Positions 50,901 through 60,142 of a stretch of 64,000 nucleotides of DNA are shown piece after piece. The position numbers and the translations under genes were made by a program. The DNA lies in assembly GCF_014873755.1 (NCBI RefSeq), contig NZ_JADBEG010000001.1, positions 2,358,501 to 2,422,500 on the forward strand, given 5' to 3'. The notes below the pieces were generated by a model. That model was given only the letters and a program-made list of their open reading frames with translations. It had not been told where the DNA came from and did not search any database. Source of the stretch: Amycolatopsis lexingtonensis (GTDB taxonomy: Bacteria; Actinomycetota; Actinomycetes; Mycobacteriales; Pseudonocardiaceae). Position 1 is the stretch's first letter; every line of letters starts with the position of its first letter.

Positions 50901-53222
50901 GAACCGGACCGCCTGGCGCAGGTGCGCGGCCCAGTACGCCGGATCGGTGGCCTGCTCGGCGGTGATCCAGCCGCCGGTCAGGTTCGACAGGAACGGCAGC
51001 GACGGCGCCGACCGCGGCACCGCGGCGACCGCCTCGGCGAACTCGGCCAGGATCGGGTCCATCATCGGCGAGTGGAAGGCGTGCGAGGTCACCAGTTCCC
51101 GGCACTGCACGTCACTCGACTTCAGCAGCGACGCGAAGTCCGCGACCGCGCCGGACGGCCCGGCGACGACGCACGTCCCCGGCCCGTTGACCCCGGCGAT
51201 CGAAAGACCTTCCGGCAGCCGCTTCGCGACGGATTCTTCGTCGAGCTGGACGGCGAGCATCGCGCCGGCGGGCATCGCCTGCATCAGCTCGCCGCGCCGC
51301 ACGACCAGCCGCATCGCGTCGGCGAGGGTGAACACCCCGGCCACGGTCGCGGCGACGTACTCCCCGACGGAGTGCCCGAGCATCGCGCCCGGCCGCACGC
51401 CCCAGCTGCGCCACAGCCGGGCCAGCGCGTATTCGACGGCGAACAGCGCGGGCTGGGTGTACCGCGTCTCGCGCAGCTCGGCGTCCCCGCCGCGGCCGAG
51501 GACCAGCTCCTTCAGGCCGGGCAGCCCGGAAAGCTCGCAGCACTCGTCGAACGCCGTCGCGAAGACGGGCTCGCTGCGGTACAGCTCGGCGCCCATCCCG
51601 GCGTACTGCGAACCCTGCCCGGAGAACAGGAACGCCACCTTGAGCTCGCCGGCCTGGCCCGTGACGAGCCGCCGGGAGTCGCGCAGGCCGTCGACGGCGT
51701 CTTCGGAGTCGCGCGCGACGACCACCGCGCGGTGCGGGTACTCGGTGCGCCCGGTCGCGAGGGTGTGCGCGACGTCGGCGAGGTCGAGGTCGACGTCCCC
51801 GGCCAGCCGGTCGGCGAGCCGCTCGACCGCGGTGGCCAGGGTTTCCGGCGTCTTCGCCGACACCCGCAGCAGGTGGGCCGGGTGCGGCCGGCGGTGCCGC
51901 CGCGGCGCGGGCGCCTCCTCCAGCACCACGTGGGCGTTGGTGCCGCCGACGCCGAAGGAGCTCACGCCCGCCCGGCGCGGGGTGTCCGCGGCTTCCCACT
52001 TGGTCACGGTGGTGGCCGGGTGGAAGGGGCTGTTCGGGAAGTCGATGCCCGGGTTGGCTTCTTCGTAGTTGATGGTCGGCGGGATGAGCCCGTGTTCCAT
52101 CGCCAACACGGTCTTGATCAGCGCCACGACGCCGGCCGCCTGCGACAGGTGGCCGATGTTCGACTTCACCGAGCCGATCGCGCACCAGCCGGTGTCCGGC
52201 ACGCCGTGGCCGTACACAGTGGACAGCGAGGTGATCTCGATCGGGTCGCCCAGCGCGGTTCCGGTGCCGTGGGCCTCGACGTAGCCGATCGTGCGCGGGT
52301 CCACCCCGGCCATGCCGACCGCCTGCGCGATGGCCTCGGTCTGCCCGGCGACGCTCGGCGCGGAGAAGCCGACCTTCGTGGCGCCGTCGTTGTTGATCGC
52401 GTTGCCGAGCACGACCGCCCGGATGTGGTCGCCGTCTTCCAGGGCCTGGGAGAGCCGCTTGACCAGGACAACGCCGACGCCGCTGCTCCACACCGTGCCG
52501 TTGGCGCCGGCGTCGAACGCGCGCACGTGCCCGTCCGGGGAGGTGAAGCCTTCGACGCCCATGTACCCGATGCCGTGCGGCATCTCCAGGTTCACCCCGC
52601 CGGCCAGCGCGAGGTCGCACTCGCCGTTGCGCAGTGCCTCGCACGCCAGGTGCACCGCGACCAGCGACGTCGAGCACGCCGTGTGGATCGCGAGGCTCGG
52701 GCCGCGCAGGTTCAGCTTGTAGGACACCGACGTCGTCAGGTAGCTGGGCTGGTTGCCGGTGGACATCCCGATGCCGCCGTGCTGCGAGGCCATCACGCGC
52801 TCGTTGCGCAGCAGGTTTTCGATGAGGTAGCCGGTCCGCCCGGTGCCGCCGTAGACCCCGATCGCGCCGCCGTAGCGGGCCGGGTCGTAGCCGCCGTCGG
52901 TCAGCGCCGCGTGGCAGGCTTCGAGGAAGACCCGGTGCTGCGGGTCGGTGATCTCGGCTTCGCGGCTGGTCATGCCGAACAGGTCGGCGTCGAACTCGTC
53001 GAAGCCCTCGACCACCGTGGTCGCGTTGACCCAGCTGGGATCGTCCAAAGTGGCCGGATCGGCACCGCGGGCGAGCAGTTCCTCGCGGGTGGCGGGCTTG
53101 ATGGACTCGACCCCGTCGACGAGGTTGCGCCAGAACTGCCGGAGGTCGCCGGCGCCGGGGACGCGGGCGGCCATCCCGACGATGGCGATGGGTTCTGCGC
53201 CCGGTTCGAGGTCGTTCGTCAC
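47964..53222 (-). CDS. Type I PKS module KS-AT-KR-DH-ACP
   Basis: A 1752-residue module. KS about 10-435 (Cys183 in 'HTACSTS', His near 320 in 'EAHGTGTALGD', His near 357 in 'SNIGHL'). AT about 525-840 (GHSVGEY Ser near 614; HAFH near 712, the malonyl-CoA type). KR about 1095-1280 ('GGTGGIG', Tyr in 'DYCAANNF'). DH about 1335-1590 ('HRIAGVPVVPG' with His near 1342; 'HPALLDVA' with Asp near 1500). ACP about 1660-1735 ('LGGNSLVAIQL'). KR comes before DH, the reverse of the usual order. It should extend by one malonate and leave a 2,3-double bond. The start GTG 53222 overlaps the previous stop. Confidence 0.95.
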   Translation of the reverse strand: MTNDLEPGAEPIAIVGMAARVPGAGDLRQFWRNLVDGVESIKPATREELLARGADPATLDDPSWVNATTVVEGFDEFDADLFGMTSREAEITDPQHRVFLEACHAALTDGGYDPARYGGAIGVYGGTGRTGYLIENLLRNERVMASQHGGIGMSTGNQPSYLTTSVSYKLNLRGPSLAIHTACSTSLVAVHLACEALRNGECDLALAGGVNLEMPHGIGYMGVEGFTSPDGHVRAFDAGANGTVWSSGVGVVLVKRLSQALEDGDHIRAVVLGNAINNDGATKVGFSAPSVAGQTEAIAQAVGMAGVDPRTIGYVEAHGTGTALGDPIEITSLSTVYGHGVPDTGWCAIGSVKSNIGHLSQAAGVVALIKTVLAMEHGLIPPTINYEEANPGIDFPNSPFHPATTVTKWEAADTPRRAGVSSFGVGGTNAHVVLEEAPAPRRHRRPHPAHLLRVSAKTPETLATAVERLADRLAGDVDLDLADVAHTLATGRTEYPHRAVVVARDSEDAVDGLRDSRRLVTGQAGELKVAFLFSGQGSQYAGMGAELYRSEPVFATAFDECCELSGLPGLKELVLGRGGDAELRETRYTQPALFAVEYALARLWRSWGVRPGAMLGHSVGEYVAATVAGVFTLADAMRLVVRRGELMQAMPAGAMLAVQLDEESVAKRLPEGLSIAGVNGPGTCVVAGPSGAVADFASLLKSSDVQCRELVTSHAFHSPMMDPILAEFAEAVAAVPRSAPSLPFLSNLTGGWITAEQATDPAYWAAHLRQAVRFGDCVRTLLGGGERWALVECGPGHQLAGLARGQVPKGLPAPQPSLPGRTDREGDVETLYAAAGLLWTHGVSVELTTAGHRVPLPGYPYARKRYWVDPDPKGTLVQPEQPSGPLPLDEWFAVPSWRQAGPELRREPFASCLAFVDDDVLPGLLRDAGVAVTEVRPGAAFAATDRGFTVRPGVRADYDELVAALGDRPERVVHAWALGGTETGMAAQERGFFSVLNLVQAWGEPVRIDVLSTGTADVTGTDLTRPEHATLAGIARVLPLEVPGTAVRRIDVEAVTEEVVAELFRPAEAEVALRRGRRWVLEHTQVTVPEAVPVLREGGRYLITGGTGGIGVTLAEDFALRVRAKLILLTRSGLPPREEWDTRDGTDRTARAIRAIRRMEAAGSVVHVVAADVTDPARLREVRELAEREFGGLDGIVHAAGLPGGGVAEVKERAAAEAVLAPKIAGTLALASAFADLPMDFVALCSSVTAVSGDFGQVDYCAANNFLDAYARGDHGWRARVVSHDWGGWDEVGMAAEVAAPTTIRSTRTKADGPVAHPVLTTRTGEDCHGLVSAAAHWLLDEHRIAGVPVVPGTGHLETVRAAVEAALPKPGDGHVVELRDVAFLEPFSVPEGTVAEYRVGFDGDGFAVTSRAGGVTKTHVRGSAGWIPAPATSTVDLDAVRARTSVLDDGNAFGTGRTSMVTFGPRWAALRTHHVGTHEELASLVAPVFDTGWGLHPALLDVATAFGRGRGSGTYLPMSYGRVVVHDALPASFHSHLRYRDSGGDQVIAADLTLCADDGRVLVEIEDFVLRQVDEGAVSGGLTAPAAKSTVDSSGIRPVDGAEAFLRALTPGLGGQVVISTRPVRDLFARRVTAEALEETEEVAEVVQAQSQDDYVAPRTDLEAEIARQWAEVLGVEHIGVHDDFFALGGNSLVAIQLIAQVRKTTGARLAMKTLFESSTVAALVERIEELQSASLSRESDAATTIPKLER

Positions 53223-56200
53223 TGCGGTCGCTCCTGTTCGTGGCCGGTCGTGCCGGCACTGCGGCGGGGTCTTCTGGACGGGGTGCGCCCCCGGCGGGCG
53301 GCGACCCGCTCGGCGGCCCGGGCGAGTTCCGGACTGGGCGCGGCCCCCGCGTGGAGGTGGGTGGCGAGGGCGCGGACGGTGGGGTGGGTGAACAGGTCGA
53401 CCATCGGGATGCGGCGGCCGAGCCGGGCGGTGACCTCGGCGTGCACCTTCGCCAGTGCGAGCGAATGCCCGCCGACGTCGAAGAAGTTGTCGGTCACGCG
53501 GACGGCGTCGAGACCGAGCACCTCCCGCCAGGTCGCGGCGATCAGGGCTTCGGTCGCCGCCAGCGCGGCCGGGTCGACGGCGGGCGCGGGCTCGGCCTTC
53601 GGCGGCGCGGCCGCTTCCGGCGCGGCCGTCCGGACGGCGGCCCGCGGCAGTTCCGGTGCGCACGCCCCGGCCGGCCGGTCCGGCTCGGCGGCCAGCGCCG
53701 CGAGGAGCGCCGTGAAGTCCTCTGCCAGCGCGGCCATCCGGGCCGCGTCGAACAGGTCCGGGTTGTACAGCAGCTCGACGCCGTGCTCGAGGACGTACAC
53801 CGTGAGGTCGAACGGCGAACCGGGTTTCTCGACCGGAAGCCACGTCCCGCGCACCCCGGGCAGGTCGAGCCGGGGTTCGGTGAAGCCGAGGACGTTGACC
53901 ATCACCTGCACCAGCGGCGCCCGCGAGGGGTCGCGGGGCACGCCGAGCGCGCCCACGAGCCGGTCGATCGGGGCCGCCGGGTGCGCGGTGGCGGCCAGCA
54001 GTTCGGCGCCGCCGCGGCGGGCGAGCGTGGTGAAGTCCGCGTCCCCGCCGCGCAGCCGCACCGGGACGATGTCCACGAAGAACCCGGCGACGTCCTGGGT
54101 TTCGGCCAGCTGCCGGTCCGCGACGACGGTGGCGACCAGGTGGTCGTCCCCGCCGGTCAGGCGGGCGAGCAGCTGCCCGAACGCGGCCAGCACGACGCCC
54201 GCGCGGGTCGTCCCGGTGCGGGTCGCCAGTGCTCCGACGGCTTCGGCGACGCCGTCCGGGAAGGCCTCGTGGTGGGTCGTGCCGCGGTAGGTCTGCACCG
54301 GCGGGCGCGGCCGGTCGCGCGGAAGGTCCACTGTGGACGGCGCACCCGCGAGGTGCTCGGTCCACCACGCGAGGTCCACGGCTTCGCGGCGGCGGTCGCG
54401 GTCCGCGCGCCACACCGCGTAGTCCGCATAGGACACCGGCAGCGGCGGCAGGGTCTCGCCGCGGTAGGCCGCCGCGAGGTCGGCGCAGAGCAGCTCCTGC
54501 GACCAGCCGTCGAACACGGCGTGATGGAGCGTGAACCCGAGCACGTGCTCCTCGGGTCCCAGCTCGTACAACCGCACGCGCCACGGCGGTTCGCGGTCGA
54601 GCCGCACGGGTGCCGCCGCGTCGGCGGCCAGGCGGCCGCGGACCTCGGAGTCGGTCAGCGGGAGCACCGGCAGCTCGACGTCGCCGGGTGGCAGGCACTC
54701 CGCCCGCGGGGCACCGTCGACGGGCCGGATCCGCCAGCGCAGCACGTCGTGCCGTTCGGCCACCGCGCGCAACGCCGCCCGCAGCGCGCCGACGTCGAGC
54801 GGCCCGGTCAGCCGGAACGCCATCGCGATGTTGTACGGCGCCGCGTCCGGGGCGAGCTGGTCGAGGAACCAGAGCCGCCGCTGCGGCGGGGACAGCGCGG
54901 GAGCGTGCCCGGTGGTCAGGCCCGCACCGGTGAGCGGCGCGGCCGCGGCCACCCGCCGGGTCAGCTCCTCGAGCGTCCGGCCGGCGAAGACGTCCTCGAC
55001 GGACACGTCGGCGGCGAAGTCCTTCCGCAGCGCGGCGACCAGCCGCATCGCCGCGATCGAGTCACCGCCGGACCGCAGGAAGTCCGGCCCGGCGCCCGCG
55101 CCCAGCACCCGCCGCCACACCTCGGCGACCGGCGAGCCGCCCAGGTCTTCGCCCGGCTCGCTGTCGGCCAAGGCACGCAGCGCGGGCCGGTCGATCTTCC
55201 CGGTGACGGGGTTGACCGGCAGCACGTCCAGGCGGCGGAGCACGGCCGGGCGCATGGCCTCGGTGAGCCGCTCGCCCGCGTAGGCGTGGATGTCCGCGTC
55301 GGACGGTGCCGACGCCGGGCTGAGGAACGCGACCAGCCGGGTGCCGCCCGGACCGGGCACGGCTTCCACGGCGACGGCGCCGACGTCCGGGTGGGCCCCC
55401 AGCGCGGCCTCGACCTCCCCGAGCTCGATGCGCTGCCCGCGGATCTTCACCTGCCGGTCGGCGCGGCCGGCGAACTCCAGCCTGCCGTCGAGGCGGAGCC
55501 GGGCCAGGTCGCCGGTGCGGTAGAGCCGCTCCCCCGGCGTGAACGGGTCCTCGACGAACTTCCGCGCGGTCAGTTCCGGGCTGCCGAGGTAGCCCGCGGC
55601 GAGGCCGGGACCGCCGATCAGCAGCTCCCCGACCTCGCCCGGCGGGACCGGCCGCAGCTCGTCGTCGACGACGTGGGCGCGGTGCTCCGGCGTCGGCGTC
55701 CCCAGCGGCAGCGGGTCGGCGGGTACACCGGTCACCTCGTCGGTGAGCACGACGACGGTGGTCTCGGTGGGGCCGTAGACGTGGAAGAACCGGCGGCCCG
55801 GCAGCCAGCGGGCGACCAGCTCGGCGGGCACCGGCTCGCCACCGCAGGCCACCGTCCGCCAGCCGGGCACGTCGGCGGGGTCCACAAGGGACAACAGGGT
55901 CGGGGTGATGAACCCCCAGTCGACGTCGTGCTCGACGATGAACCGCCGCAGCCGTTCGGGGTCCGCCCGGTCGGCGGTCCCGGCCAGCTGCACCGAGCCG
56001 CCGACCGACAGCGGCACGAAGACGTCCATCGTGAACGCGTCGAACCCGAGCGAGGAGATGCCGAGCGTCCGGGTGCCGGGACCGACGCCGAGCCGGCCGG
56101 CGAACCCCGTGACGAACGCAACGATGTTGCGGTGGCTGGTGAGCACGCCCTTGGGCCGCCCGGTCGAGCCGGAGGTGTAGAGCACGTGCGCGGTGGTGTC

Positions 56201-56653
56201 CGGGCCGGCCGGGCAGTGGCCGGGCGCGGCGGGCGGCGGGACGTCGATCCCCGCCACCGCACCGAATTCCGCGACGGCCGCGTCACCGATGACGAGGGAA
56301 ACCCCGGCGTCCTCGGCGATCGCGGTCAGCCGCGCGCGCGGCCCGCCCGGGTCGAGCGGGACGTAACAGGCGCCGGACAGCAGGACCCCGAGCACGGTGC
56401 TGATGAGCGCGGGTGTGCGGTGCGCGCACACCCCGACCCGGGTCTCCGGGCCGGCTCCGCGTTCGCGCAGGACGGCCGCGACACCCCAGGCCGCGGCGAC
56501 GAGCTCAGCGTAGGTGAGCCGGGTCCCGCCCTGCCGCACCGCGAGCGCGTCCGGCGTCTTCTCCGCCTGTGCCAGGACCAGTCCGGCGACCGTGGTGTCC
56601 GGATAGGACAGTGGCGGGCCGTGCGTACCCGCGACGGGCAGCGTGTCGGTCAC
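53219..56653 (-). CDS. NRPS A-PCP-C-PCP
   Basis: A 1144-residue protein. A domain about 15-500 ('YTSGSTGRPKG'; pocket residues read D-A-M-F-A-G-V-V-V-K, no confident match, hydrophobic). PCP1 near 531 ('SGGDSIAAM'). C domain about 575-1000 ('LHHAVFDGWS' near 712). PCP2 near 1062 ('VGGHSLALAK'), then a basic tail rich in Arg/Pro. There is no A domain between C and PCP2, so PCP2 must be loaded in trans or receive a chain by transfer. The start GTG 56653 has GGGGAG ahead and lies 57 bp after the A-PCP-KS stop. It is coupled by GTGA to the PKS. Confidence 0.93.
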   Translation of the reverse strand: MTDTLPVAGTHGPPLSYPDTTVAGLVLAQAEKTPDALAVRQGGTRLTYAELVAAAWGVAAVLRERGAGPETRVGVCAHRTPALISTVLGVLLSGACYVPLDPGGPRARLTAIAEDAGVSLVIGDAAVAEFGAVAGIDVPPPAAPGHCPAGPDTTAHVLYTSGSTGRPKGVLTSHRNIVAFVTGFAGRLGVGPGTRTLGISSLGFDAFTMDVFVPLSVGGSVQLAGTADRADPERLRRFIVEHDVDWGFITPTLLSLVDPADVPGWRTVACGGEPVPAELVARWLPGRRFFHVYGPTETTVVVLTDEVTGVPADPLPLGTPTPEHRAHVVDDELRPVPPGEVGELLIGGPGLAAGYLGSPELTARKFVEDPFTPGERLYRTGDLARLRLDGRLEFAGRADRQVKIRGQRIELGEVEAALGAHPDVGAVAVEAVPGPGGTRLVAFLSPASAPSDADIHAYAGERLTEAMRPAVLRRLDVLPVNPVTGKIDRPALRALADSEPGEDLGGSPVAEVWRRVLGAGAGPDFLRSGGDSIAAMRLVAALRKDFAADVSVEDVFAGRTLEELTRRVAAAAPLTGAGLTTGHAPALSPPQRRLWFLDQLAPDAAPYNIAMAFRLTGPLDVGALRAALRAVAERHDVLRWRIRPVDGAPRAECLPPGDVELPVLPLTDSEVRGRLAADAAAPVRLDREPPWRVRLYELGPEEHVLGFTLHHAVFDGWSQELLCADLAAAYRGETLPPLPVSYADYAVWRADRDRRREAVDLAWWTEHLAGAPSTVDLPRDRPRPPVQTYRGTTHHEAFPDGVAEAVGALATRTGTTRAGVVLAAFGQLLARLTGGDDHLVATVVADRQLAETQDVAGFFVDIVPVRLRGGDADFTTLARRGGAELLAATAHPAAPIDRLVGALGVPRDPSRAPLVQVMVNVLGFTEPRLDLPGVRGTWLPVEKPGSPFDLTVYVLEHGVELLYNPDLFDAARMAALAEDFTALLAALAAEPDRPAGACAPELPRAAVRTAAPEAAAPPKAEPAPAVDPAALAATEALIAATWREVLGLDAVRVTDNFFDVGGHSLALAKVHAEVTARLGRRIPMVDLFTHPTVRALATHLHAGAAPSPELARAAERVAARRGRTPSRRPRRSAGTTGHEQERPQ

Positions 56654-56710
56654 GAAGAACTCCCCAGTTCGGCCCGGCCGCGGTGGCGGCCGGGTGGTGG
56701 TGCGTGCGGC

Positions 56711-59700
56711 TCATGGGTGGTGTCCCGGAACCGGTGGGTCGATCCAGCACCGCACGCGCTGGAACGGGTAGCCGGGCAGCGGCACCCGCCCGGGCTCGGC
56801 GCCGTCGTGGCGGGCGGTCCAGTCGACGCTGTCGCCGCCGGTCCAGCGCAGCGCCAGCTCGCGTGCGGCACCGGGCGGCCCGGCCACGTCGCCGCCCTCG
56901 GCCAAGAGGGTGCCGAGCCCCTCGACGGCTTCCTCGGCGGTCGAAGCAACCACAGCCGCTCGGCAGGCGAACTCCCGGCGGCCCACCGCGAGGGTGTAAG
57001 CGGCGTCGGCGAGGTCCGGCGGGTTGGCGGCGAGCCGGTCCCGCAGCGCGGATAGGGCCTGGCGCAGGGCTTCCGGGTCCCGCGCCGACACCGGCAGGAC
57101 GTGCGGTCCCCCGGCCGTCACGCGCGAGCCCGGCGCCGGTGCTTCTTCGACGACGACGTGAACGTTGGTGCCGCCCAGGCCGAACGCGCTGACCCCGGCC
57201 ACCCGGCGGGGCGCGTCGGGCCAGTCGGTGGCCTTGACCGGCACGAAGCACGGGCCACCCGCCAGGTCGACCTCCGGGTGCGGCGCGGTGAAGTGCAGGT
57301 TCGGCGGGATCACGCCGTGGCGCACCGAAAGCACCGCCTTGATCAGGCCGGCCACCCCGGCGGCCGCGTCGAGGTGCCCGATGTTCGTCTTGACCGAGCC
57401 GAGCGCGCACGTGCCGGGCGGGACGTCGCGGTACACCCGGTTGAGCGCGGCGACTTCGATGGCGTCGCCCAGCGGCGTGCCACTGCCGTGCGCCTCGATC
57501 AGCCGCACCTCGGCCGGGTCCACTTCGGCCACGGCCAGTGCCTCCGCGATCGCGGCCGCCTGGCCCGCCGGGCTCGGCACGGCGTACCCGGCGCGGTCGG
57601 CGCCGTCGTTGGTCATCGCCCAGCCGGGCAGCACGGCGTGGATGTGGTCGCGGTCGGCGAGCGCGTCGGACAGCCGCCGCAGCACCACGACCCCGGCGCC
57701 GGAGCCGAACCCGGCCCCGTCGGCGGCCGCGTCGAACGAGCGGCAGCGGCCGTCCGCCGACGCGAGGCCGCCCGCGCGGTACCGCGGCCACGTGACGCTC
57801 ACCCCACCGGCGATCGCCAGGTCGCAGCGGTATTCGGCGAGGCTCTGCGCGGCCAGGCCGACCGCGGCGAGCGAGCTGGAGCAAGCACTTTGGACGGCGA
57901 CCGCCGGCCCGGTCAGCCCCAGCCGGTAGGCGACCTGGCCGGGCAGGTGGTCGGTGAGCTGGCGGCCGAGCAGCCGGCCCTCCCAGTCGTCCGGGTCGAC
58001 GTCTCCGGTGACGGCCGGGTTCCCGAAGAGGTGGAAGAGGAAGTACCGGTTGACCCCGGCGGAGGTGAACACCCCGACCGGGCCGTGCTCCTGCGCCGGG
58101 TCGCGGCCCGCGTCCTCCAGCGCCCGCCACGCGGCCTCCAGGAACAGGCGGTGCTGCGGGTCGGTGCGCGCCGCTTCCTCCGCGGTGAACCCGAAGAACC
58201 CGGCGTCGAAGTCCTCGACGCCGTCGAGACGGCCGCCCGCCCGCACGTGCGCGGGGTCGCCGCGCAGGCCGGGTCCGATGCCGAGCGCGGCCAGCTCGTC
58301 GTCGGTGTAGTCGTGGATCGCGTCGGCGCCCGCGCAGAGGTTCCACCAGAACGCGTCCGCGTCGGGCGCGCCCGGGAACCGGCAGGCGAGCCCGACGACG
58401 GCGATCAGGTCGCTGCCCGGCTCGTCCTCCTCGGCTTCGGCCGCGGCCGCACGGGGTTCGTCCGAAGGGGCCGGTTCCAGGTAGGCGGCTTGCGCCGCGA
58501 CCGTCGGGCGCTCCAGCAGCCCGAGCAGCGGAACGTCCACGCCGGACTCCGCGGCCAGCCGCTGCTGGACCCGGCCCAGAAGCAGGGAATGCCCGCCGAC
58601 GTCGAAGAAGGCGTCCTCGGTGCCGAACCCCTCGTGCCCCAGCACGGCGGCCCAGATCGCGTGCACCCGCCGCTGCGCCGCGGTCATCGGCCCGGCCGGG
58701 ACGGGCGCGGGCGGCCGGGGATCCGGAAGTGCTTCCTCGTCGAGCTTCCCCGTGACCGTGAGCGGGAACGCCGGGACGGCGACGACCGCGGACGGTACCG
58801 AATGCGCGGGCAGCACCTCGGCCAGCGCGGCCCGCAGCGCCGTCACGTCCGGCTCGCCGGCCGGCACGACGTAAGCGAGCAGCTCGCCGTCCCGCACGAT
58901 CGAGCGGGCTTCGGCGACGCCCGGCTGTTCGCCGAGGCGGGCTTCGATCTCGGTCAGCTCGACCCGGAACCCGCGGACCTTCACCTGCCGGTCGAGGCGG
59001 CCGAGGCAGACGATGGTCCCGTCCGGCCGGACCTCGCCGAGGTCGCCGGTGCGGTAGCTGCGGACGCCGTCGCCGGTGGTGCCGAACGCCGGGCCCGGCT
59101 GGTCGAAGTAGCCGTCGACCAGGTACTCGCCGCTGACTTCGAGCTCACCGCCGTCGAGCACGGTGAGCGCGTAGCCGGGCAGCGCGGTACCGATCGGCAG
59201 CGGGCCGGTGGCGCCGGCCGGGACGTCGGCGGCGGTCAGCCGGTACTGCGCGGCGAAGGTCACCTCGGTCGCGCCGTACCCGTTGACGTACACGCATTCG
59301 GGGGCGAAGCGACCGCGGCGGACGTCGGCGTAGGTGGCCTGCTCACCGCCGAGCAGGACGGTCCGCACCGACGGCAGGTCGCCGTCGAGCGCGTCCAGGA
59401 GGTGGCGGTAGACCGTCGGCGTCGAGTGGTAGACGGTGACCCGGTGCCGCGCGAGTTCACGGGCGGCGTGGGCGACGCCGTGGGCGCGGACGTCCACCGG
59501 CACCACGGCGGCGCCGGTCAGCAGCGCCGGGTAGAGGTCCGGGATCGCCGCGTCGAAGCCGAAGGACGCCAGCAGGCTGAGCCGGTCGGCGGCGGTGATG
59601 CCGAGCGACGCGATCTGGTTGTCCACGACGTGCAGCAGGTTGCGGTGGGTCTGCGCGACCGCCTTCGGCGTCCCGGTGGAGCCGGAGGTGAACAGCACGT

Positions 59701-60142
59701 AGGCCGGCGCGGCCGGGTCCGGGTCGGGCACCGGCAGCGGCGCGGTGTCCGGCCCGGACTCCACGACCCGCGCGGCAGCGTTGCGGCACAACGCTTCCGC
59801 GAGGTCGCCGTGCTCGGGGATGGTGAGCACGGCCGACACGCGGGCCGCCGCGACCTGGTGGGCGAGCCGGTCCCGCGGGAACGTCGGGTCGAGCGGGACG
59901 TACGTGCAGCCCGCGGCCAGGGTGCCGAGGATCGCCGCGATCGCGGCGGTCCCGTGCCCGGTCAGCAGGCCGACGAACTCGCCCGGCCGGACGCCGGCGT
60001 CGAGCAGCCGGGCGGCGTGCCCGCCGGCCAGCCCGGCCAGCCGCGCGTAGCTCACCGCCGAGTCGTGCTCGACGACCGCGATCCGGTCGGGCGACTGCCC
60101 CGCGATTCCCGCGAAACGTCTGATGCAGCCGTCTTGCGTCAT
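56711..60142 (-). CDS. NRPS-PKS hybrid A-PCP-KS with AT deleted
   Basis: A 1143-residue protein. A domain about 8-500 ('FTSGSTGTPKAV', atypical 'NGYGATEVTF', pocket residues D-A-P-H-L-G-G-F-A-K, no match). PCP near 517 ('VGGHSLLLG'). KS about 575-1000 with Cys near 753 ('QSACSSS'), His near 883 ('EAHGSGTPLGD') and His near 923 ('TNIGHL'), so the triad is complete. The KS-AT linker is followed directly by a post-AT linker-like end ('PLPGYPFQRVRCW'); no AT or ACP is present. It is the first large gene of the operon. ATG 60142 overlaps the stop of a 22-codon leader (ATGA); GTG 60187 is a weaker alternative. Confidence 0.92.
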   Translation of the reverse strand: MTQDGCIRRFAGIAGQSPDRIAVVEHDSAVSYARLAGLAGGHAARLLDAGVRPGEFVGLLTGHGTAAIAAILGTLAAGCTYVPLDPTFPRDRLAHQVAAARVSAVLTIPEHGDLAEALCRNAAARVVESGPDTAPLPVPDPDPAAPAYVLFTSGSTGTPKAVAQTHRNLLHVVDNQIASLGITAADRLSLLASFGFDAAIPDLYPALLTGAAVVPVDVRAHGVAHAARELARHRVTVYHSTPTVYRHLLDALDGDLPSVRTVLLGGEQATYADVRRGRFAPECVYVNGYGATEVTFAAQYRLTAADVPAGATGPLPIGTALPGYALTVLDGGELEVSGEYLVDGYFDQPGPAFGTTGDGVRSYRTGDLGEVRPDGTIVCLGRLDRQVKVRGFRVELTEIEARLGEQPGVAEARSIVRDGELLAYVVPAGEPDVTALRAALAEVLPAHSVPSAVVAVPAFPLTVTGKLDEEALPDPRPPAPVPAGPMTAAQRRVHAIWAAVLGHEGFGTEDAFFDVGGHSLLLGRVQQRLAAESGVDVPLLGLLERPTVAAQAAYLEPAPSDEPRAAAAEAEEDEPGSDLIAVVGLACRFPGAPDADAFWWNLCAGADAIHDYTDDELAALGIGPGLRGDPAHVRAGGRLDGVEDFDAGFFGFTAEEAARTDPQHRLFLEAAWRALEDAGRDPAQEHGPVGVFTSAGVNRYFLFHLFGNPAVTGDVDPDDWEGRLLGRQLTDHLPGQVAYRLGLTGPAVAVQSACSSSLAAVGLAAQSLAEYRCDLAIAGGVSVTWPRYRAGGLASADGRCRSFDAAADGAGFGSGAGVVVLRRLSDALADRDHIHAVLPGWAMTNDGADRAGYAVPSPAGQAAAIAEALAVAEVDPAEVRLIEAHGSGTPLGDAIEVAALNRVYRDVPPGTCALGSVKTNIGHLDAAAGVAGLIKAVLSVRHGVIPPNLHFTAPHPEVDLAGGPCFVPVKATDWPDAPRRVAGVSAFGLGGTNVHVVVEEAPAPGSRVTAGGPHVLPVSARDPEALRQALSALRDRLAANPPDLADAAYTLAVGRREFACRAAVVASTAEEAVEGLGTLLAEGGDVAGPPGAARELALRWTGGDSVDWTARHDGAEPGRVPLPGYPFQRVRCWIDPPVPGHHP

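Noticed and set aside
48174..54290. Very long plus-strand open frame antisense to the PKS
   Set aside because: It reads as Arg/Gly/Asp-rich low-complexity sequence with no domain, and mirrors the third-position GC of the real minus-strand gene. The same applies to 12399-14939, 45170-48127, 53240-57055 and 57101-60343.
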